Shown here: positions 8,772 through 18,853 of the stretch, piece after piece | Layout: every line of letters begins with the position of its first letter | Position numbering within the stretch: the stretch's first letter is position 1 | From: Datisca glomerata | Lineage: Eukaryota > Streptophyta > Magnoliopsida > Cucurbitales > Datiscaceae | Assembly (NCBI GenBank): GCA_003255025.1 | Contig: QANY01006193.1 | Location: 433,646 to 497,645, forward strand | Direction of reading: 5' to 3' | Length of the DNA stretch: 64,000 nucleotides | The notes under the pieces: generated by a model | Databases searched by the model: none | What the model was told of the DNA's origin: nothing | Seen by the model: only the letters and a program-made list of their open reading frames with translations | Made by a program: the position numbers and the translations under genes

Positions 8772-11649
8772 CTAACAGCATTTGTAATACAAGCCAAGAC
8801 CACTTGTTTGTCCCTCATTTTGCCCTCAAAGACTCGCTTATTTCTCTCTCTCCCGATATGGTAGACAAATGAGCTGAACATAAGCTTCAACATAAGGCCC
8901 AAGAAGTAGCCTTTCTTAACTTTCACAAGGAGCCAGGAGATAACTTGATTCCAGCTCCTAGGAGAAGACACCAAGCCACTCATACCAACCAAATTCTTCC
9001 AAATAAAACTAGAATAAGGGCAAGAAACAAACAGGTGTTTAGAAGATTCTGAAGGACGCAAGCAAAGTACACAACTACTAACATTGGAAGACCCAGGAGA
9101 GGAGGTCCAAGTAGCCAATCTATCCGTGGTTGCAAGCCTATTAAGAACAGCAAGCCAAGTAATAAAGCTATATCTGAGAATATACTTCTTAAACCAAATA
9201 AGAGGAGCCCATCTCACTTTTTCACCAGCTGGAGCTAGTTTCCTATAAGTGTGGCCCACAGAGAAAAGACCAGAGGGAGAAAGAGTCCAAATCCAAGAGT
9301 CCAAATCCAAGAGTCCAAAGAGGACTCTTTAGGGTGGAAGATGGACCTCTCTAATTGTGATAAGCATGAGGGAGTTAGAAATAGGCCAGTTCCAAGCTGC
9401 ATTCTGGATCACTAAGCTCACCTTGGTAGTCCAATCCCAACCAGTACCAAAAAGAATCAAGGACCAAACCTTTGAGAAAGAGCCCCTAAAGGGTGCCAAG
9501 GGTCCAATAGAAGAGAAATTTGCTCACCATTTCCCACAAGAGCTTGGCAATACCCAGCAAACTTGTCTCTGATTTTGAGAATTTTCCTCCAACTTCAAGA
9601 AGGATTAGTGGCAAGCTTAACCAAGAAGATAGAACTCTTCTTGATAAAAAAAAACTTGCACCAATCCTTCCAAAGGGAAGATTTATCCAAACAGACTAGA
9701 AACCAGAGATGCTTAGCCACAACCACTTCATTAGCTAGATAGAGATCTCTAGGGTCCAAACCTCCTTGGGACTTATCAAGGCACAAGTCACTCCAAGCCA
9801 CTTTAGCACCAGAATACTTTATAACTGATTTGCGTGCAGATCTTAAGCCTCTAATCAGGCTCTAATTTTGTACTTCCTGGGGTATGCCCCTTGTACATGT
9901 GTAAGTATCTTTTGGTTTATACAATTTGTTTACCCAAAAAAAAAAACTTTATAACTGACGCGTTCCATAAGTAATTCCTAATAACTACCGGAATCATATT
10001 CAAGATCTTCTTGAGAAGAATAAATAAGCCAGCCTAGTATTGAAAAATAGCATAGAGCACAGATTTAACCAGCTGTAGTCTTCCAGCATAAGAAAGGTAG
10101 TTAGACTCTCAAGACTGCACCCTAGCTGTGGTATGGTCTACTAGAGTGATACAATCTATTTTTCTAAGCTTTGAGTTAATCAAAGGAACCCCCAAGTATA
10201 TCATAGGAAGCTCCCCAATGCTGAAGTTGCATAAGTCCATAATTGCTTGAGAAGTGGATGGATGGACCCCAGACATGAAAATATGACTTTTTGTAGATTA
10301 GGTTGAAGACCAGACATAGCCTCAAACAAGTTTAAGCTATCCATAATAAGTTGAACAGGAGTAATAGTGCCTTACAGAAGATAAAGAGATCATCAGCAAT
10401 GCACACGTTAACAATACCAAGCTCCTTACACCTCCAGTGATAGCCAACATCAGCTTTATGAGAAGCATGCTTGAGAATACCAGATAGAACCTCCATAACC
10501 AACTCAAACAGATAGAGAGAGATAGGATCAACCTGTCTAAGCCCTTTAGCACCTGAGAAGTAGCCAGTCAACTCACCATTGACCACAATAGAGAAAGAAG
10601 GAGAGGAGATACACTCCATCGCACAGTTAGAGAAATGATCAGAAAACCCCAAGCATGGAAAGATTCTGACGATACTCTCCCAATTTAAGCTATCATAAGC
10701 TTTTTTATATCAACCTTGAAAGCACATCTGGGACTATTAGAAGCCCTATGGTACCCTCTAACCAGCTCTTGAGATAAGAGGATGTTGTCAGCGATTCTCC
10801 TCTCTGGCACAAAAGCAGTCTGGTTGCTATTAATAAGATCAAGGAGCACTCTCTTAAGTCTATTAGCAAGCATTTTCGAAATGCATTTATAAACAACATT
10901 ACAACAAGAGATAGGCCTAAAGTCACCAACCGTAGAAGGATTGGGGACCTTGGGGATAAGAGCAATGGTAATAGAGTTAACCTATTTCAATAATGATTGG
11001 GAGCTAAAAAACTCCTAAACAGCCTTAGTAACATCTTTGCCGACAACATGCCAACATCTTTTGAAGAAACCAGTAAAGAAGCCATCTAGACCAGGGGCTT
11101 TACTATTCCCCAAACTAAACATAGTTGTGTGAACGTCTTCCTCTATATAAGGGTGGTTGTGGATAGCTAAGTGAGTTTGAGAGAGCTTATTAGGGAGAAT
11201 TTGAGAGAGAACACTCCAATCCACCTGCTGGTTAATGTGAGATGTCCAAGGAAAATTCCCATAATAAGAAAGAATTTGATCTTCTATAGCCTGGTCATCG
11301 GTAATAAGGTGACCCTCCTCATTAATTCTAGATCTGACTCTATTCTTCTTTAGTTTCTGAAAAAAGAAAGAGGAATTCTGATCACTCAAGGCAAGCCAAT
11401 CAACTTTGCTTTTTTGCCTCAGAAAATCTTCTTCTGCATTCAATCAGCAAATCTAATTTTCTCCTCATCTTGAAGAGAGACGACACTAGGAGAGGCAATA
11501 AGGTCAGCTTTCACTTTAGAGAGGGCTTCTCTAGCCATAAGAGCCCTTTTAGAAATATCTGATTAAAAATAGGCATTAAAATTCTTGAGAGCAAATTTAA
11601 CAGATTTAAGCTTCTTATAGGGACAAAACATGGCTGTACCAAACACCTC
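8675..11649 (-). pseudogene. LINE-B ORF2, linker to C-terminus (broken)
   Basis: Reading from 11649 down: linker KSKVDWLALSDQNSSFFFQKLKKNRVRSRI and SKAPGLDGFFTGFFKRCWH (11443-11015); RT blocks NQTAFVPERRIADNILLSQELV (10873-10685), SFSIVVNGELTGYF, GLRQVDPISLYLF and CIADDLFIF (10652-10332; the catalytic motif reads IADD); later RT and connection blocks to 9595; C-terminus with FITWLAVLNRLATTDRL, SCVLCLRPSESSKHLFVSC and ending SIFDN, stop at 8675-8677. Multiple frameshifts. The C-terminal 211 codons (9310-8675) remain open, even though a single copy like this cannot be active. Confidence 0.88.
9829..9945 (+). mobile_element. 117-bp LINE-A 3' tail insertion with 13-bp target duplication
   Basis: The last ~117 bp of LINE-A (GCGTGCAGATC to poly(A)) lie between two exact copies of ACTTTATAACTGA (9816-9828 and 9946-9958). 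It is almost identical to the end of the full-length LINE-A at 35955-36069 and inserted opposite to LINE-B copy 2. The GGGGTATGCCCC element is retained. Confidence 0.95.
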
Positions 11650-12420
11650 AATTTAACAGATTTAAGCTTCTTAAATTAAAATTCTGGTCCCTTAAAACGT
11701 TCTAGCAAGGCATATTTATAGCATTTACAAAGGTTTTCTAAAATCCTAAAACTCAAGAATAGGAAACTAACCTAATTATATTTTAAAAAAATAATAAAGA
11801 ATAGACTATATTAAGCTAAATAAAACTAATGGACTCTAAATAAAGTCAAATTTTGTTCAGCCCAAGAGGTAACACAAAAATGGCCCATTACATACTTAAT
11901 TCAACCCGTTAGTAATGTTGACTTGAACAAAGTTGTACTGGACTCGTGCTGCACTAATCCCAAAGCTTTGATGTCCTTGTAGACCTCCACTAGCTGAATT
12001 GACAGCCTTGAAAATGGTGGATTAAAGCTTGTTGAAGCTTCTTAGATCGAGACCTTCTTATTGGTCCTTGAGGCATGCTAATTGGACTAGAAACCTCTTG
12101 ACTTGCTCCTTGCCTTCTTGATTATGCTCATCTTTAAGATGTTGAATCCTTGGAACTTGGTGTGTAGGTTGATCCTTAACAATGCCAAAGGTTTTAGAGA
12201 AGACAATTTGGGCTCTCCCTTATGGTTGCTTGGGAGCTCCAACCTACTATCTTTGACTAAAGGTTTGGTATTGTAACTGGGCTGAGATAAAGCACCCCCT
12301 CGGCCCCTCTCTATCCCCAATCCCACCCTCCCCCTCTTCCCTCACCTTAGCTACATTGCTACATTTACGTAGTGCTCAATTATGGGGCTGTTAAGTATTG
12401 CTTTTCAATGGCTCTGGTTT
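11650..12420 (-). other. Unassigned dispersed repeat (second copy at 41985-42406)
   Basis: After the filler at the LINE-B edge comes AT-rich then C-rich sequence. About 11675-12095 is clearly homologous to 41985-42406 (shared CATATTTATAGCATTTACAA, GAATAGACTATATTAAGC, CTTATTGGTCCTTGA). In both places the sequence is cut into by gypsy-I. A 79-codon minus-strand open stretch at 12087-12326 has no recognisable domain. It may be the LTR of a further retrotransposon family; I see no primer site or terminal repeats to prove it. Confidence 0.55.
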
Positions 12421-12544
12421 TGATGAGGATCTGGTTACACAACCTCAAATGATGGATCTATGTCAAGTACCAAGAGGTCAAATCACAAGAGTTAGAGAAA
12501 AGAGGATGGATGAAGCACTCAATGGGAGTGTGATGTGGAGCATG

Positions 12545-12735
12545 ACATGAAGTATAACAACCTGCATGGAGCATGACTTGCCGTCCAACATGGCAGCCCA
12601 CATGGAGCATGATGTGGCATCCAACATTACATCCTACATGGACCATGACATGGCAACCAACATGGAAGCCGACATGGTGCATGACGTGGCATCCAACATG
12701 GAAGCCTACATGGAGATGATGTGACATCCTACATG
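12545..12735 (+). repeat. 36-bp minisatellite inside the gypsy-I LTR
   Basis: Units of 36 bp (AACATGGCAGCCCACATGG followed by AGCATGATGTGGCATCC) encode 12-residue repeats of the NMAAHMEHDVAS type in the pol frame, with about four units in this copy. Homologous tracts lie in the gypsy-I LTRs near 18010-18255, 21660-21990, 39420-39655, 42945-43235 and 61510-61690. Confidence 0.88.
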
Positions 12736-12948
12736 GCATTTCACATGGAGCATGATGTGGTGTTCAATATGGTAGTCCACATGGAGCATGACATGGCATG
12801 TTGGATGTCATGGATGTCACATCCTATTGGTTGTCCACTTCTAGGTTAGGATTACAAATTCTATATTTATTGCAGTTAATATTTCTTTATCTTTTATATT
12901 TAGTTTAGGTTATTTAAACACTTTAGGACTCTTTAGGCTTCTAGTTTT

Positions 12949-12960
12949 TCTATTTAAGCA
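12949..12960 (+). promoter_or_regulatory. Candidate TATA box of the gypsy-I LTR
   Basis: TTCTATTTAAGC is conserved in the LTR copies at about 18494, 39886, 42755 (complement) and 61335 (complement). It is followed by AT-rich sequence and lies roughly 350 bp before the LTR end, which suits a U3/R promoter. Assigned by motif and conservation only. Confidence 0.35.
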
Positions 12961-13303
12961 TGTTTTCACAATGTATTAAAAATACTTTGATCATTATAAT
13001 TTTTTATGAGAGTTTTCTCTTTGGTTCTTCTTAGAACTTTTCAGACTTATCAAGAATATTCTTGTGGCGTCTAAAACCTAGACTTATCACTCACTTTTCC
13101 TTCTTGTTCTTGAGTTTGGCGTCTAAAACCATACATTTGGTTCTTTTCGAAGCATCAATTTGGGTCTTAGGTCTTATACCTAAGGTTCTCTTTGTGTCAT
13201 AGAAAATGGGTCGGGGTTTCTTCTTCTTTAAAATCGATCATTGGGTTCTTGAACCATCATTGTTATCGGGTTTCATCCCAAAGCAACGGTGAGGTTCATA
13301 TCA

Positions 13304-14058
13304 TTTGGTATAAGAGCTTTTGGTTCTCTAGAGTCAGATTCAATTCTGAATTTTTTTTCTGATTTGATGGTGGTTCTGAAAAATATCATAACTTTGGATT
13401 CGAGAGTCAAAATAGTCATTATTACTTAAAAAATCAAACGGATTTTTGGGAACTACAATCTTTACGTTCATTGTGAAGCTAGATTTCATCGTTTTGATCA
13501 CTTCACGAGGTGTTTAAGTTTTCTGCGCAATTTCATCTAAATATTCAGAATTTCAAATTTCAAATTCGAATTTCCATTATTTTAGTTATCATCTTATCAT
13601 TTTATCTGATCTCATCATATCTTGTCATATCTTGTCATATCTTATCATATCATATCTTATCTCATCTTATCATAAATTATATTATCTTTTCTTATCCTAT
13701 CTTATCTAATCCTTGTCTTCCATATCTTTTCTTATCTTACTTTATCTTATCTTATCATACATTTTCGTATCTCATCCTATCTCATCCTATCTTATATTAT
13801 CTTATCATTGTCTTATCTTATCGTATCATATCTCATCTTGTCATTATTTTCTGATATTTTCTTATTTAATCTTATATTATCCTATCTTGTCATAACTTAT
13901 CTTATCTTTTTTCTTATTTTATCTTATCTTATCTTATCTTATCTTTTTTTCTTATCTTATCTTATCTTATCTAATCATTATCTTATCTTATCTCATCTTA
14001 TCCTTACCTTATCTTGTCCTAACTTATCTTCTGTAAAAACATAGTATAAGTTGATCTC
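13304..14058 (+). repeat. gypsy-I leader with (TTATC)n tract
   Basis: The untranslated leader after the primer site. From about 13570 to 14030 it is composed almost entirely of TTATC and its variants (CTTATC, TCATC, TTTTC). The element strand is very poor in G, and I find no ATG in the tract. Apparent long open frames (Ser-Tyr-Leu-Ile-Leu repeats) simply reflect the pentanucleotide and are not proteins. The leader ends by fusion with a LINE tail; gag is absent. Confidence 0.88.
13306..13317 (+). other. Primer binding site, initiator tRNA-Met type
   Basis: TGGTATAAGAGC starts two bases after the LTR end. Plant initiator tRNA-Met primer sites read TGGTATCAGAGC, so there is one mismatch. The sister copy at 18856 reads TGGTATCAAAG. 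Confidence 0.82.
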
Positions 14059-14317
14059 TTTTTGGGATTCAAACTGTTTTGGCACTAATGATACTAATCT
14101 ACGTTTAGAGGATAGATGGGGTCTTAACCCAAGCATTTTGTAAACGTTGGCTGTCTTATAAAGCCTTGTTATCTAATTTTAGTACATTACATATTACCAG
14201 TTTAATTTACATGTAGATCTTAAGCCTCTGATTAGGCTCTAATTTTGTATTTCCTGGGGTATGCCCCTTGTACATGTGTAAGTATCTTTTGGTTTATACA
14301 ATTTGTTTACCAAAAAA
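14059..14317 (+). mobile_element. LINE-A 3' end fragment fused to RPL10A retrocopy
   Basis: Homologous to 35810-36062 of the full-length LINE-A: TTTGGGATTC, the last ORF2-derived codons (DTNLRLEDRWGLNPSIL), the 3' UTR, GGGGTATGCCCC at about 14257, then a 7-A tail. The left side is joined to gypsy-I leader sequence and the right side directly to RPL10A sequence. No target duplication is visible at either edge. Confidence 0.85.
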
Positions 14318-14332
14318 ACCCCTTATGCCTTA

Positions 14333-15066
14333 GTCAATGAGAAGAAGCGGAATTTTACAGAGACAATTGAATTACAGATTGGGCTGAAGAACTATGATCC
14401 TCAGAAGGACAAACGTTTCAGTGGTTCTGTTAAGTTACGACACATTCCTCGTCCGAAGATGAGGATTTGTATGTTGGGAGATGCTCAGCACGTTGAAGAG
14501 GCAGAGAAAATAGGTTTGGATTACATGGATGTGGAAGGTTTGAAGAAATTAAACAAAAACAAGAAGTTGGTGATGAAGCTAGCCAAGAAGTATCATGCCT
14601 TTTTAGCTTCTGAAGCTGTCATTAAGCAGGTTCCGCGTCTGTTGGGACCTGGTCTTAATAAGGCAGGAAAGTTTCCAACTCTGATTACTCACCAAGAATC
14701 GCTTGAATCAAAAGTCAATGAGACCAAGGCAATGGTCAAGTTTCAGCTGAAGAAGGTACTCTGCATGGGAGTTGCCATGGGTAATCTCGCTATGGAGTGT
14801 TAATTTCCTTATTTCCTTGTTGAAGAAGAACTGGCAAAATGTAAGGTGCTTGTACATGAAGAGTACGATGGGGAAAGCATACCGAGCTTTTTAAGCACAA
14901 TTATCTAGTACCATGAGTTGTGTAGGAAAAGAGCTTTGCGAGCTATAAGATACATTATGAGAAGAAGTGTTTCCTTTAGAACAATGAAAATTTCTTTGTT
15001 GTTATATGATGGCTACCTGAAATTTTTTTTCGTAGTGATGGAGATGGTAATTTATTATTAAAAAAA
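14333..15066 (+). pseudogene. RPL10A: Processed pseudogene of ribosomal protein L10a (uL1)
   Basis: An intronless copy of the mRNA for the large-subunit protein uL1 (L10a), which forms the L1 stalk of the 60S ribosome. From [19 protein letters not shown] to [11 protein letters not shown] it matches plant L10a as I recall it, including [13 protein letters not shown] and [15 protein letters not shown]. About the first 18-20 codons are missing. At 14798 roughly 32 nt are lost (the segment before SVNFL), joined at a short GAG/AG overlap, giving the TAA at 14801-14803; the rest ([19 protein letters not shown]) continues in another frame to 14894. A 3' UTR with a short A-run follows to about 15066. 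The ancestral start is absent. The missing introns and A-tail indicate LINE-mediated retroposition. Confidence 0.92.
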
Positions 15067-15858
15067 CAGTAAAGCCATGCCCAACATCCAATGGGACATG
15101 TTTTTGGCACAGACTAGTGGAGTTGGCTAAACTTAGATCTTTTAGGCATGACATGTACTCGAACTGACTTTTAACACAATATACACGTTTGGGATGAGTA
15201 TTTGGAGTGTTTTGGTTTTTTTAGGTGGTTCTAGTGCCATACGCAGTCAAATAGACCCGATGGGATGTTTTAGAACCAAACTTGATTAGCTAGGCTAAAC
15301 TTGGATCATTTGGATATGACATTTCCTTGAACGGACTTTTTGCACCCAATACGCGTTTGGGACGAGAATTTAAAGTGTTGTGGTTGTTTTATGTGCTTCT
15401 AGTGCCATACGGGATCAAAAAGTTCCAATTACACATGTTTGGGCCCAAACTAGTTTAACTTGGCTAAACTTGGATATTTTGGGTATGGCATGTACTCACT
15501 AACTTTTGACATGCAATACACGTTTGGAATAAGTATTTGGAGTGTTGTGGTCGTTGTAGGTGCTTCTGGTGCCATATGGAGTCAAATAGACCCAATGGGC
15601 ATGTTTAGGCCTAAACTAGATGAACTTGGCTAAACTTTGATCTTTTGGGCCTGACATGTACTCGAATTGACTTTTGGCACCCAATACAAATGTGGGGTAA
15701 AAATTTGGAGTGTTGTAGTCGTTTTAGATGCTTCTAGTGCTATACGGAGTCAAAAAGACCCAATGGAACTTGTTAGGCCCAAACTAGATGAACTTGACTA
15801 AACTTGGATCTTTTTGGCATGGCATGTACTCGAACTGACTTTTGATAGCCAATACACG
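15067..15858. repeat. 169-bp satellite array segment
   Basis: After a short transition, about 4-5 tandem units with the hallmarks GGCATGACATGTACTCGAAC, CCAATACACGTTTGGG, TGCTTCTAGTGCCATA and GGCCCAAACTAG, spaced near 169 bp. Units diverge by substitutions and small indels. No gene. Confidence 0.93.
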
Positions 15859-16076
15859 TTTTTTTTCCAGTAGGCAAACAAATGTATTAACCCGAAAAAA
15901 ATACATATAAATATACAAGGGGCATACCCCAGGATACACAAGGCCACAGAACCAAAACAATCAGCCTAGCAAGCTAGGACAAAAATGATTCTAAGCCTAA
16001 ACAAAACTCAGTCATTACAAAACTGCAAAACAAATTTCACAAAACATATAGGCATTACACAAAACATAATCAGCCC

Positions 16077-17226
16077 CTACGGGGTGTAAAAAATTATCAG
16101 GTTGAGGTCCCAAGAAGCTTGGAGAAGAAGGTTCAAATCAGAGTCAAGGACACCCCTAATCAACCAAAGCCTATCCCTTATGGAGCCCGAGATGACCTTG
16201 GTCAAGACAGCACTATCTCTGATTTTTCCCTTGAAGATTCTGAGGTTTCGCTCTCTCCAAATATGGTAGACAAAAGCTGTGAAGAGTAGCTTCAAAATGG
16301 AGCTAACAAGGTAATTACCTTTAGCCCTAACAAGGAGCCAAGAAATCCATTGACACCAGTTGGAGTGGGGGCTGCTCAAACCACCTTTATCTAGAAGAGT
16401 CCCAAATTGACCTTGTGAATTTGCATCCCACAAAGAGGTGTTCAGCCGACTCACGCTCATTCACACAAAAGACACATGAAGGGCAAATAGGTGTAGGCAT
16501 GGACCAAAGTTCCACTCTATCCTTAGTCAGCAACTTGCCTTTGATAGCCGCCTAAAAAAGGAAGCCAAACCTGTTCCAAATTAGCTTAGCCCACCTCATA
16601 TACTCCCTATCTGGAGCAAGGGCGTTTTAGGTATCTTGGACAAAAAAACCGCTTCTTACTAGGGGTCCAATCCCAAGAATCCCTCATAAGAACCTTGGGA
16701 AAGGGCAGGGGGTGTCTCTAATCTCCATAAGCTCAAAAGTGTTTGAAGAGGGCCAATTCCAGCTCCCATTTCGAATTACCTTACTCACTCTAGAGTTAAT
16801 ATCCCAACCTTTTTGGGAGAGAAGCCTTGTTCCAATTTTGGTAATGAGAACCTCCAAAGGATGCCACTGATCCGTAGAAGCCTTACAGACTCTCCATTGC
16901 AAATAGTCACTTTGCAAAATGGAGAGAATTTATCCCCTAATATCATAATCTTTCTCCAAACCCAAGAGCAATCCGAGGGAATAGAAGTGATAAAAATGGA
17001 GCTCTTTTTCACTAAAAAACTGAAGCACCAATCTTTCCACTAAAAAACTGAAGCACCAATCTTTCCACTTAAAAACTAAAGCACCAATCTTTCCATAGAG
17101 AAGAGCAACCGTTAGAAATTAAGAACCAAAGGTGCCTTGCTACTGAAACTTCATTGGAGAGAGTCAAATCCTATAACCCAAGTCCCCCTTGAGATTTAGG
17201 GAAACAAAGCTCCTCCCAAGCTACTT
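16077..17226 (-). pseudogene. LINE-C ORF2, connection and C-terminal region (broken)
   Basis: From 17226 down: matches to the LINE-C post-RT region, WKDWCF-equivalent text disrupted by a 28-bp triplication, then SVRLLRIS and WQWHP-type blocks in shifted frames. The C-terminus reads WCQWISWLLVRAKGN, TAFVYHIWRERNLRIFKGKIRDS, ending at a stop at 16077-16079. The Cys/His pattern before it (about 16500-16430) is frameshifted. The fragment lacks endonuclease and RT catalytic parts. Confidence 0.85.
17013..17096. repeat. 28-bp unit repeated three times
   Basis: Three consecutive units containing GAAGCACCAATCTTTCCAC (period 28) within LINE-C ORF2. Only one unit is present at the equivalent place in the other LINE-C copies (about 52940). 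Confidence 0.88.
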
Positions 17227-17227
17227 T

Positions 17228-17918
17228 TAGCCAATACACGTTTGGGATAATAATTGATAGTGTTATGGTCGTTTTAGGTGCATCTAGTGCCATTTAGAGT
17301 CAAGAAGACCCAATAGGATGTGTTTAGGCCCAAACTAGATGACCTCGGCTAAACTTGGATCTTTTGGGCACTGCATGTACTCGAACTGACTTTTGAAATC
17401 CAATACACATTTAGGACAAAAATTTGGAGTGTCGTTGTTGTTTTAGCTGATTCTAGTGCGATGAGGAGTCAAAAAGACCAATTAGAAAGTGTTTAGGCTC
17501 AAGCTAGATGAACTCTGCTAAATTTGAATCTTTTGATCATCGCAGGTACTCAAACTGACTTTTGAAACCCGATACATTTTTGGAATAAGATTTTGGAGTG
17601 TTGTGGTCATTTTAGGTGCTTCTAGTGCCATACAGAATAAAAAAGACCCAATGAGATTGTTTTTGCCCAAACTAGATGAACTTGGGCAAACTTGGATTGT
17701 TTGGGCATGGCAAGTACTCGAACTAACTTTTGACACCCAATAAACATTTGAGATAAGTATTTGGAGTGTTGTGGTCATTTAGGTGCTTCTAGTGCCATAC
17801 AGAGTCAAATAGATCTGACAGGACGGGTTTAGGCCCTAAACTAGATGAACTTGGCTAAACTTTGATCTTTTAGATATGACATGTACTTGAACTGGCTTTT
17901 CACACCCAATACGCATTT
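17228..17918. repeat. 169-bp satellite array segment
   Basis: About four diverged units continuing the array interrupted by LINE-C; cut at 17918 by the TG of a gypsy-I LTR. No gene. Confidence 0.92.
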
Positions 17919-18853
17919 TGATAAGGATCCAATTGCACAAACTCAAAGGATGGATCTGCTTCAAGTAGAAAGCGGTCAAATCAAAAGAGCTAGAGAAAAG
18001 AGAATGGTAGAAGCACTCAATATGAGTATGACGTGGAGTATGACATGGCATATGGAAGCCTACATGGAGCATGTCGTGGCATCTAACATGGCAGCCACAT
18101 GGAGCATGATGTGGCATCCAACATGACATCCTTGGTCGAGCATGATGTGGCATACAACATGGCAGCTCACATGGAGATGAGTTGGCATCCTACATGGCAT
18201 TCCACATGGAGCATGATGTGGCGTTCAATATGGCAGTCCACATGGAGCATGACTTGGCATTTTAAATGATGACAAGGAAGCAAGATAAATTGACAATCCT
18301 AACCTAGAAGTGGACAGCCAATAGGAGTCTATTGGAGCATGAAACTTTGGCAATCCTAACCTACAAGTGGACAGCCAATAAGAATCTTTTGGGTGGATTA
18401 CTAGTTCCTTATTTACTGTAATTAATATTTATTTATCTTTTAAATTTAGCTTAGGTTGTTTATACACTTTAGGACTCTTTAGGCTTCTAGTTTTTCTATT
18501 TAAACATGGCTTCACAATGTATTAAAAAAACTTTGATCAATATAATTTTTTTATGAGAGTTTTATCTTTGGTTCTTCTTAGAACTTTTTCAGACTTATCA
18601 AAAATATTCTTGTGGCATCTAAAACCTAGACTTATCACTCACTTTTCCTTCTTGTTCTTGAGTGTGGCATCTAAACCATATCTTTGGTTCTTTTCGAAGC
18701 ATCAATTTGGGTCTTAGGTCTTATACCTAAGGTTCTCTTTGTGTCATAGAAAACGGGTCGCGATTTCTTCTTCTTTAAAATCGATACTTGAGTTCTTGAA
18801 CCATCATTGTTATCATCGGTCATCATCTCAAAGCGACGGTGAGGTTCATATCA
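17919..18853 (+). repeat. gypsy-I copy 2, 5' LTR
   Basis: Starts TGATAAGGATCC directly in satellite and ends TTCATATCA, followed by TT and a primer site. Its first part reads as pol C-terminus (DLLQVESGQIKRAREKRMVEALN) and runs with no stop into 12-residue repeats (SMTWSMTWHMEAYMEHVVASNM) before a frameshift. A ~63-bp segment with CAATCCTAACCTA and GTGGACAGCCAATA occurs twice (18292-18345 and 18350-18392). Length about 935 bp. Confidence 0.88.

Larger units (their letters stand above)
8032..11649 (-). mobile_element. LINE-B copy 2, 5' truncated
   Basis: Minus-strand LINE-B. The 3' end lies at about 8032, and again near 8490 because of the 467-bp duplication, with the CCTGGGTATGCCCCTT element (seen as its complement). 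ORF2 runs upward from 8675. Homology to ORF2 ends at about 11649, where a 24-bp duplicated filler marks the junction with unrelated sequence. A plus-strand LINE-A tail is nested at 9829-9945. Confidence 0.87.
12421..13303 (+). repeat. gypsy-I copy 1, 5' LTR
   Basis: Begins TGATGAGGATC and ends TTCATATCA, followed two bases later by a tRNA-Met-like primer site, so this is a 5' LTR of about 883 bp. The first ~115 bp and the following 36-bp repeats read as the C-terminal part of pol (QVPRGQITRVREKRMDEALNG, one TGA stop, then NMAAHMEHDVAS-type repeats), showing that coding sequence is included in the LTR. Five other gypsy-I LTRs in the window have the same ends (883-1025 bp). Confidence 0.88.
15859..17227 (-). 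mobile_element. LINE-C 3' half with 13-bp target duplication
   Basis: A 5'-truncated LINE-C in the minus direction: T-run (poly(A) complement) at 15859, the GGGGCATACCCCAGG element near 15920, and ORF2 C-terminus and connection region upward. It is flanked by TAGCCAATACACG at 15846-15858 and 17228-17240, that is, inserted within a satellite unit. Confidence 0.94.

Noticed and set aside
12545..12735. Possible CRISPR array because of 36-bp periodicity
   Set aside because: Units are contiguous with no unique spacers, and the context is a plant LTR retrotransposon.
13306..13330. tRNA gene suggested by the tRNA-Met match
   Set aside because: Only about 12 bases match the tRNA 3' end; this is a primer binding site with no cloverleaf.
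13510..14044. Long open frames in the TTATC tracts (also 19148-19585 and 46083-46677) giving Ser/Tyr/Leu/Ile repeats
   Set aside because: They have no ATG on the element strand and exist because a pentanucleotide repeat lacks stops; they lie in an LTR-retrotransposon leader.
14303..14803. Functional RPL10A gene
   Set aside because: The N-terminus is missing, an internal ~32-nt deletion shifts the frame, there are no introns, and it is surrounded by retroelements and satellite.
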